Below, piece by piece: positions 58,655-64,000 of a stretch of DNA of 64,000 nt. Origin of the DNA: Anaerolineaceae bacterium (GTDB lineage: Bacteria; Chloroflexota; Anaerolineae; Promineifilales; Promineifilaceae). Location of the stretch: the NCBI GenBank assembly GCA_002699125.1, contig PABI01000119.1, positions 62,001-126,000 on the forward strand, read 5' to 3'. The notes below the pieces were generated by a model, which did no database searches, was not told the DNA's origin, and saw only the letters and a list, made by a program, of their open reading frames with translations. The position numbers and the translations under genes are program-made. Position 1 is the stretch's first letter; every line of letters starts with the position of its first letter.

Positions 58655-59671
58655 TCAGCTGGTGGGCGTCTTCTTTAACTTCCCGAAGGCGGTCGAGGAT
58701 TCAACAGGTAGGCTCGCTGACAGCCGGCGTTGAACAGGGTGGGCCTGATTGCGGCACAACGGCCGTTGCAGCAACCATAACCCAATCAGCGCACAAAACA
58801 ATTGGGAACTCAACTGCGGCACATAGCCCCCGGCGATAAGCAGTAGGATAGCATAGGCTAAAGTGGGGCGGCTGTGCCAGTTTGCCAGCACCGTCACCCC
58901 TGCCAGCCACAGTGCCAGGGCATAAACCGGCCAGGGCAAAAACAGCGTCAGTCCGGTTGACCAGATGGTGAGAATGCCGGTCATCGCCGGGTCCCGCCAA
59001 AAGCTGAGGGAAAAGAGCAGCGCCGGAAACGCCGCCAGCAGCCACGGTTTCCAGGAATGGGTACGGCCGTTCAGCGAACGACTCGCCCACCACCAAATGA
59101 TTACGCTGGCCACCACAAACAGTTCACCCAGATTGAATAAAACGTTCGTAAACGGCGGGGGGCCGGGCCAGCCCAGCAACGCATGCAGATTGGGCAGCAG
59201 CTGTACCAGCAGTCCGGCCAACAGGGCACCGGCAGGGAACAGCGCCACGGCCGTTCCCTGCCATCCCTTCTTCTTCTCTGGCTCCGACCGCCTTGCCCAC
59301 ACTCCGGTAGAGGCAATCAAGAGTACGGCCAAAATAGCCAGCAGTTGGTAGGTAAACGCCAGCCACGCCGGCGGCACGGCAAACAAAAACAGCACGCTCA
59401 ACAGCGCCAGCCCCAGCAGCGTCAGCGGCAAAATGATTGCCTGCCGCGTTTGCCAGGCCAGCCCCAGCAGTAACACAAATGCCAGCAAAGCCACAAACGC
59501 CGCTGCGACCAGGCCAATTTGGTTAACGGCCGCATACAGCGAAATCATGAAAGATGATTTGGGTACATGGATGGCGGCTCTGGTAAAGGTACGCACCAGC
59601 AGCCATTCAACCACAGCCGCCACCGCCAACCATTTAAACAAAGCGCGCTGCTGTATTGCAAAACCTGCCAT
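58655..59671 (-). CDS. Polytopic membrane protein linked to molybdoenzyme operon
   Basis: 338 residues with about ten helices, AGGAGG before the ATG. Hydrophobic and Trp-rich, W-W-W-A-S-R near the middle and a basic soluble tail. No enzyme motif. Being the last gene of the operon after the heme-b gamma subunit, it may be a quinol-side or assembly membrane protein; inferred only. Confidence 0.55.
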   Translation of the reverse strand: MAGFAIQQRALFKWLAVAAVVEWLLVRTFTRAAIHVPKSSFMISLYAAVNQIGLVAAAFVALLAFVLLLGLAWQTRQAIILPLTLLGLALLSVLFLFAVPPAWLAFTYQLLAILAVLLIASTGVWARRSEPEKKKGWQGTAVALFPAGALLAGLLVQLLPNLHALLGWPGPPPFTNVLFNLGELFVVASVIIWWWASRSLNGRTHSWKPWLLAAFPALLFSLSFWRDPAMTGILTIWSTGLTLFLPWPVYALALWLAGVTVLANWHSRPTLAYAILLLIAGGYVPQLSSQLFCALIGLWLLQRPLCRNQAHPVQRRLSASLPVESSTAFGKLKKTPTS

Positions 59672-59688
59672 TTCCCGGCCTCCTTTAC

Positions 59689-60756
59689 TTATCTATCGAA
59701 CACCTTCGACAAGAGCCAGGCGCCAATGGTTAACAAAACGACAAAACCTAACAGGCCTAACATCGGCACCAGCATGTAAGGCACGCCTTCCAGCGCATTG
59801 GCTGAAGATCCGCCGGTGCCTGAGCCCGACGGTCCAGGGGCTGCCGCGCCGGAGGTGCCTGTGCCTGCTTCGCCCAGCTGCAACGCCACCCACTGCGAGG
59901 TTGATTTTTGTCCGTTGCGTTCGCCATTGGCCCCATCCCAGGCCGCAAAGGCCAGTGAGTAGATCTGTCCATTTTCAAACCGGGCGTCATCCCCGGTTAC
60001 GGCCGTTCGATCACGGACAAAGGTAACGCGCCATTGGCCATCGGCATATTCGCCATATCCCTGCACGTTTTGCATCTCGGCCGGCTGGGAGGTTAATGAG
60101 CCAAAACTGCCGGCAATTAGATCTTCAACCGGCGAAGCGTAGGCGGCGCTGGCAAAAAGGTTTTCGGCCGCCATGGCCGGCACATAATTGAGGTCTTCGT
60201 AAGAGGAAACGGGCGCGGCGGCACCGGCGGCTTCATCGGCAAAGGTGTAGCCGTCTACGTACATATTCGGGTAGATGCTGTCTACGTCTTGCCGGGCCGC
60301 AAGCCCGGCCTGCCAGTCAGCCTTCCAGTGCCAGATGTTGACGTTACCGCCCTGCTGCCCCATACAAAAGAAAGGCTGCCCTTCTACCAGGGGAAACTGA
60401 ATGGCAACGGCATCGGCAAAATCCTGCACGCGCACGGCCGTATCATTCATGGTGTCATCTTCCCACTCAACTAGAAAGGCAATCTGTTCGTCGTTGTACA
60501 AAGCACGAACATTTACCGCCTTCACGTTCGCTTCGGGAAACATTGGACGGGCTACGATTTGCGCGCTAAGAGGGATGGAAACGGCCGTAGCCTCATTCCA
60601 TAGCGCCGCGTCAACCTCCTCCAGCGGCAAAGCACCGTCCACCTTTGCCGCTGCAATCGTTACCCCCTGGCTGCTGGCCACGGGAATCTTCAAAAAGGTC
60701 AATACACCTGCCAACGCCAGCAGAGAAATCAATAAAAGTCGAGATCGTGTGATCAT
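59689..60756 (-). CDS. Ethylbenzene-dehydrogenase-type heme b gamma subunit
   Basis: 355 residues. Signal peptide (L-L-L-I-S-L-L-A-L-A-G-V-L-T-F), then an EB_dh heme-b domain with A-L-W-N-E-A-T-A-V, P-M-F-P-E-A-N-V and W-V-A-L-Q-L-G-E, a Gly/Ser/Pro linker (~300-325) and a C-terminal membrane anchor ending in K-V-F-D-R. This is the gamma subunit type of EbdC, ClrC, DdhC and some nitrate reductases; here anchored to the outer face of the membrane. Confidence 0.85.
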   Translation of the reverse strand: MITRSRLLLISLLALAGVLTFLKIPVASSQGVTIAAAKVDGALPLEEVDAALWNEATAVSIPLSAQIVARPMFPEANVKAVNVRALYNDEQIAFLVEWEDDTMNDTAVRVQDFADAVAIQFPLVEGQPFFCMGQQGGNVNIWHWKADWQAGLAARQDVDSIYPNMYVDGYTFADEAAGAAAPVSSYEDLNYVPAMAAENLFASAAYASPVEDLIAGSFGSLTSQPAEMQNVQGYGEYADGQWRVTFVRDRTAVTGDDARFENGQIYSLAFAAWDGANGERNGQKSTSQWVALQLGEAGTGTSGAAAPGPSGSGTGGSSANALEGVPYMLVPMLGLLGFVVLLTIGAWLLSKVFDR

Positions 60757-60777
60757 AACTCACTCCATTCGGTCAGT

Positions 60778-60848
60778 AATTAGTTATCGGTAATCAGTAA
60801 ACGGTCGTTATGAGACACCGATAATCGATTACGGATTACCGATTACCG
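60778..60848 (-). repeat. GGTAATC-rich intergenic repeat, copy 1
   Basis: TATCGGTAATCAGTAAACGGT followed by further GATTACC/GGTAATC units that can fold on themselves. A second copy lies at 62868. It supplies the last codons and stop of the TorD-type gene. Confidence 0.65.
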
Positions 60849-61561
60849 GCAACTATCGTATCGGCACGGATAAACCCCTGCTCGCCCAGGCCGGCCACGG
60901 AACAATCGGCGCAAGAAAAGTCCGGATCAAAAGGTGTATGTTGAACGTCGGCCAGTTCCGGCTGGTCCAAAGTCACGCCCAGGCGCTCCGCATCCGCCTG
61001 AACAAAATCGGCGGCAAACTGCGCCAGGGGCATATACAGCGAACCAGGTGCACTGTGAGCCACGCTTTGGGCCAATAAGTTCACCCAACGTCCCAGATGG
61101 TCGTGTAGAAATTTGCCCTGGGCATCGACGCAGATTTCCACACGCTCAGAAATGTCCTGCTCAAACGCATACGCTTCTTTCAACGCCAGGACATGCATGA
61201 ATTCCAGCTCCACAGCCACGTGATCCGGCCGTTCACGCACAGCACCACCCAGATTAAAGCCAAAGGCACGGTAAAAACCGGCGATGTCGGCCATCTCCTG
61301 GCTTTGGCGGTATTCATGGGGTAAACCGTATTCCGTTTCATACCCCATGGAACCGGCCGTGCCGAAGGTGCGGCGGTGAGCGGCTTGCAGTTCTGCTGAG
61401 GTGGTGGGCGTCATCTCCAGCGTGACCTGAATCCAGCCCAGCGAACGGACAATTTCCGCCACCAACGATATATCTTCTGTCCAATTTTCACGTGGGTACA
61501 AAAAGGCTTCGGCTAAAAAACCATACACCTGTGCCCGACGAATGGCGTTTTCTTTGCTCAT
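60836..61561 (-). CDS. TorD/DmsD-family molybdoenzyme chaperone
   Basis: 241 residues, helical. R-R-A-Q-V-Y-G-F-L-A-E-A-F-L-Y-P, E-Y-G-L-P-H-E-Y-R-Q, M-A-D-I-A-G-F-Y-R-A-F-G and V-E-L-E-F-M fit TorD/NarJ-type chaperones that guard cofactor insertion and export of the catalytic subunit. Near the C-terminus F-S-C-A-D-C adds a C-x-x-C. The last codons lie in the intergenic repeat. Confidence 0.88.
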   Translation of the reverse strand: MSKENAIRRAQVYGFLAEAFLYPRENWTEDISLVAEIVRSLGWIQVTLEMTPTTSAELQAAHRRTFGTAGSMGYETEYGLPHEYRQSQEMADIAGFYRAFGFNLGGAVRERPDHVAVELEFMHVLALKEAYAFEQDISERVEICVDAQGKFLHDHLGRWVNLLAQSVAHSAPGSLYMPLAQFAADFVQADAERLGVTLDQPELADVQHTPFDPDFSCADCSVAGLGEQGFIRADTIVAGNR

Positions 61562-61583
61562 TTCAATCTCCCATGTTCCATGC

Positions 61584-62852
61584 CTAAATAGAGTTCAGGC
61601 GTTCTGACGGCCGTTCATGCAAAGGTTCCACCACGCTCAACCGGGCTACTTCATTACCATTGGCGTCGAACCCAATCACGGTGTCATCATACATTTGCCA
61701 CGGCTGGCCGTTACGCTCAATTTCGCGCACCAGCGGACCTTCCTCAATTTCAAATTTGAACACCATCTTTTGCGTAGCGCGGAACAGCTGCATTAAGGCC
61801 AATGTTGTGCGCGAAGGCGCGCTGTACCGTTTGATGGCCTCATCTACACCGGGGCCAAACATTTGTCGCAAATACGGCCGTGGTGCCCAACGCGGCGGGA
61901 TGTAATAGATATTCGGCTCCGTGCCAAACTGGGGATAAAGCGGCAGGGCAATTTTCTCCACCCGCACCAGATAATAGAGCGGGTTTTGCGGGTCTTCGAC
62001 CCAGGCACCTGTTTCGTCAATATCCACCAGCCCGTTCAGCCGGATCTTGCCCGGACAAACCGCCATGCAGCGCGTCTCCATGGGCACGCCATCACTCAAC
62101 GGGTCTTTGCCCTCCACACGCGGGTAACAGCCCACACATTTTTCGCTGGTGTGGGTGGTGCCGCGATACATGGATTTTTTGTAGGGACACTGCTCCACGC
62201 ATTTGCGGTAACCCCGGCAGCGGCTCTGGTCGATCAGCACAATGCCGTCTTCTTCCCGTTTGTAGATCGCCTTGCGCGGGCAGGCGGCGGCGCAGGCCGG
62301 ATAAGTGCAATGGTTGCAGATGCGTTGGAGATAGAAAAACCAGGTTTGGTGCACGGGCAACGCAGCCCCTTCTTCACTCAGGCCCAAACGGCCGCCTTTA
62401 TATTTGGTCGCCGTGTCCTCGTAAAAATTGGGGGCGCTCCACTCATGGTCGGGCGGCAAATAGCCCAGCGCCTGGTTGCCCGTTTGGGTTTCAATCGCAG
62501 CCTCGGTGATGGTCATGCCGTTGTAGACGCCGTAGGGGGATTGTTCGCTGGATTGGTTCGGGTCCCACTCCGCGGCACGCCCCACCGCCTCATGCGCCTC
62601 ATCCAGCTGCTGCAAAATCCGCACGTCCCAATATTTGGGGTAGCTGCCATATGGCTTGCTTTCCACATTGTTCCACCACATATATTCCTGGCCTTTGGAG
62701 AAGGTCCAGGTGGCTTTGCAGGCCCCGGTGCAGGTCTGGCAGCCTATGCAGCGATTGATGTTAAAAATGGCGGCAAACTGCTTCCGTGGATGGGCCTCTT
62801 CATAAACATATTCCATTGGTCGGCCAAGCTGCCAGTTATAAACTTCTGCCAT
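61584..62852 (-). CDS. Fe-S beta subunit of type II DMSO-reductase-family enzyme
   Basis: 422 residues with four cluster motifs: C-I-G-C-Q-T-C-T-G-A-C, C-N-H-C-T-Y-P-A-C-A-A-A-C-P, C-R-G-Y-R-K-C-V-E-Q-C-P, and C-V-G-C-Y-P plus C-M-A-V-C-P. In the third the second Cys is replaced by Tyr, as in EbdB/SerB/ClrB (Trp in NarH), which gives a [3Fe-4S] cluster. It passes electrons between the molybdenum subunit and the heme-b gamma subunit. Nitrate reductase-like, but selenate, chlorate or hydrocarbon enzymes share this layout. Confidence 0.93.
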   Translation of the reverse strand: MAEVYNWQLGRPMEYVYEEAHPRKQFAAIFNINRCIGCQTCTGACKATWTFSKGQEYMWWNNVESKPYGSYPKYWDVRILQQLDEAHEAVGRAAEWDPNQSSEQSPYGVYNGMTITEAAIETQTGNQALGYLPPDHEWSAPNFYEDTATKYKGGRLGLSEEGAALPVHQTWFFYLQRICNHCTYPACAAACPRKAIYKREEDGIVLIDQSRCRGYRKCVEQCPYKKSMYRGTTHTSEKCVGCYPRVEGKDPLSDGVPMETRCMAVCPGKIRLNGLVDIDETGAWVEDPQNPLYYLVRVEKIALPLYPQFGTEPNIYYIPPRWAPRPYLRQMFGPGVDEAIKRYSAPSRTTLALMQLFRATQKMVFKFEIEEGPLVREIERNGQPWQMYDDTVIGFDANGNEVARLSVVEPLHERPSERLNSI

Positions 62853-62867
62853 GATTTACTCCTTATT

Positions 62868-62936
62868 TCCGTTATCGGTAAACAGTAAACGGTAATCCGT
62901 CACTTACCGATTACTGCTCACCGTTTACCGATCAAT
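62868..62936 (-). repeat. GGTAATC-rich intergenic repeat, copy 2
   Basis: Matches the copy at 60778 over TTATCGGTAA-x-CAGTAAACGGT and ends with similar ACCGATTAC and TTTACCG units. Again it forms the stop and last codons of the gene before it. Probably a dispersed palindromic repeat inserted at gene ends. Confidence 0.65.
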
Positions 62937-63230
62937 GCGCCAGGCCGCGCATGTTTGGTCAATTAAAGCCTGTACCCACGCTTCCCCTTTTTCCTGATAG
63001 ATGCGGTGGGTGCCCAAATAAAGTGGGCTGGTAAATAATGTCATCAACTGCTTATTGCCCCAGCCAAGAAGAATGAATTCTTCGAGCAAAGCCTGCGCCA
63101 TCGCTTCGGTCTGCCCTTCTTCGCCAGGAATGACCATGCCAACCAGTTCATAAGGGTCTTCTTCGTGGGCTGGAAGCGGTACGCCAGGAGCCACCTGCTG
63201 ATCAATCATCGGTAAGGGGATGCTATTCAT
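62925..63230 (-). CDS. Small conserved protein between alpha and beta subunits
   Basis: 101 residues, soluble. D-P-Y-E-L-V-G-M-V-I-P-G-E, L-L-E-E-F-I-L-L-G-W-G and L-F-T-S-P-L-Y-L-G-T-H look conserved, but I know no named function. One base after the alpha stop, so translated with it. It may be a chaperone or accessory subunit for this enzyme. Confidence 0.6.
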   Translation of the reverse strand: MNSIPLPMIDQQVAPGVPLPAHEEDPYELVGMVIPGEEGQTEAMAQALLEEFILLGWGNKQLMTLFTSPLYLGTHRIYQEKGEAWVQALIDQTCAAWRIDR

Positions 63231-63231
63231 C

Positions 63232-64000
63232 TTAGGCCTCTTCTTCTTTGCCTGAGCGATCGGTTACAGTGCCGGAGACAAGGATCACATCCCCGGCCAT
63301 ATATTTCTCCATAAAGCTGTTCTCGTGGCCGGGGGTAAAGCCAGAATTGACCGGCTCCCATTTGCCCTGTCCATTCAGACCACCATCTTCCGCCTTTTCC
63401 ACTTTGGCCAATGTTTCTTTCGGCACGGTATTTAAGGCATGGTTATCTGCCTCACCGCCAAACATAAAGGCCGTGGCCACTTTTGCTTTGTGGAACAGCG
63501 TGTCGGTTTGGTGCATAGGCATAGACCAGTCACGGGTAATAGACTGCTGTGAGCCATAGCGCAAGTTGGCCTGGTACCCTGTGCCTTCTGATTTGGCCAG
63601 CCCATCCGGGCGGGTTTCATGCGCCCGCACGGATTTTTCGGTCGCCATAAACGGTCCGTGCTTGAGCATGATGATGTTGTATGGATAGGCCGGGTTGTAC
63701 TTCACGCGCAGCATCAGGCGCGAAACCTTGTAGAACGGGTCATCTGCCTGCCAGCCGCGATACGGCCGATCTGCCGGATTGGCATCGACGTACACATAAT
63801 CCCCATCCTCAATGCCTAAATCAATGGCCGCCTGCGGATTCATATGCAGTTGGTGATCCCCCACCCCCGGCAGACGCTTGTCCCGCCGGTACGGATCACC
63901 AAAGTTGCTGTCCAGAATAATCGTCCAGTCCACAGTGCTCCAGGAGGAGTGCACCCGGTGGCGTGTCTTGGGCGTGAGGCAGTAGAAGTGAAAGCCCTGC
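63232..64000 (-). CDS. Molybdopterin alpha subunit (NarG/EbdA type), C-terminal part
   Basis: The frame is open to the right edge, so the N-terminus and Mo-ligand region are outside the window. Visible are L-T-P-K-T-R-H-R-V-H-S-S-W and D-P-Y-R-R, M-N-P-Q-A-A-I-D-L-G-I-E-D-G-D-Y-V-Y-V, typical of the molybdopterin-dinucleotide-binding C-terminal domain of type II DMSO-reductase enzymes. First visible gene of the alpha-101aa-beta-TorD-gamma operon. The substrate cannot be decided from this part. Confidence 0.88.
   Translation of the reverse strand, partial: QGFHFYCLTPKTRHRVHSSWSTVDWTIILDSNFGDPYRRDKRLPGVGDHQLHMNPQAAIDLGIEDGDYVYVDANPADRPYRGWQADDPFYKVSRLMLRVKYNPAYPYNIIMLKHGPFMATEKSVRAHETRPDGLAKSEGTGYQANLRYGSQQSITRDWSMPMHQTDTLFHKAKVATAFMFGGEADNHALNTVPKETLAKVEKAEDGGLNGQGKWEPVNSGFTPGHENSFMEKYMAGDVILVSGTVTDRSGKEEEA

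Noticed and set aside
61863..62888. A 341-codon open frame opposite the Fe-S beta subunit
   Set aside because: The minus-strand frame has four Fe-S cluster motifs and operon context; the opposite frame has no recognisable domain.
1..64000. CRISPR arrays, insertion sequences, transposases, prophage genes
   Set aside because: Looked for direct repeats with regular spacers and for transposase or integrase motifs; none seen. The dispersed repeats found do not fit CRISPR spacing.

Overview
The window looks like part of the chromosome of a Chloroflexota bacterium, probably an uncultured Anaerolineae/Caldilineae-type lineage. The grounds are gene content: GAF-rich two-component proteins, tandem UspA proteins, DUF59-Mrp proteins, a type II DMSO-reductase-like respiratory operon and LysM lipoproteins with Thr/Asp-rich linkers. 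This assignment is inference, because no rRNA is present. Base composition is mid-GC. A striking trait is the 8-bp palindrome ACGGCCGT, of which I count close to 70 copies by eye, in genes and between them.

Layout. 1-5.4 kb: tail of a hybrid kinase, a LysM lipoprotein, a REC-GAF-GAF regulator, an inositol-phosphatase-like gene and a small membrane protein. 5.4-7.6 kb: a truncated copy and a full copy of a class V aminotransferase, and a decayed tRNA-Pro. 7.7-13.1 kb (minus): an operon of short heme-copper-like membrane proteins, an NnrS-like protein, DUF2249, TusA-like, CopD-like, Mrp, DUF59 and ferredoxin, behind an FNR/DNR-type box. 13.4-16.5 kb: NarL-type kinase and response regulators. 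16.5-24.7 kb: a stress block (AhpD-like, amphi-Trp, cupin, UspA proteins, UPF0316, DUF3124, a baeRF protein and several micro-membrane proteins), with a repeated terminator-bearing element between genes. 24.8-27.7 kb: a protoglobin/DUF2024 operon with a MarR-type regulator, and a DoxX-like/SufR-like operon, each with recognisable operators. 27.8-37 kb: folE, an FAD reductase, a secreted protein, a ferredoxin-cyclase fusion, a kinase/OmpR pair, dpaL, a GreA-like protein and pseudogenes.

37-40 kb: a NarI-like protein, then flavodoxin, DUF1858 and the Fe-S repair protein RIC behind an FNR-type box. 40.1-46.6 kb (minus): a seven-gene membrane operon with a divergent heme-copper-oxidase-like protein, a NirV-type SUMF lipoprotein and a heme O synthase-like enzyme, facing a Crp-type regulator across a perfect TGTGA-N6-TCACA site. 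47.5-55.4 kb (minus): more H-x-H membrane proteins, ferritin-like, cupin, two Crp/Fnr regulators and a metal P-type ATPase with a separate HMA chaperone. 55.5-64 kb (minus): ferredoxin, a NarL/NarX-like pair and a type II molybdoenzyme operon (alpha, 101-aa protein, beta, TorD chaperone, heme-b gamma), cut by the right edge.

Taken together the window reads as a denitrification, nitric-oxide and redox-stress island. Nitrate- or oxyanion-type respiration, NO handling, Fe-S assembly and repair, and heme-binding proteins sit under Crp/Fnr-family control. Three operons carry FNR-type boxes at class II spacing. A ferredoxin-cyclase fusion could couple redox state to a cyclic nucleotide signal. The least-described parts are the 40-46 kb membrane operon and the family of short H-x-H membrane proteins.
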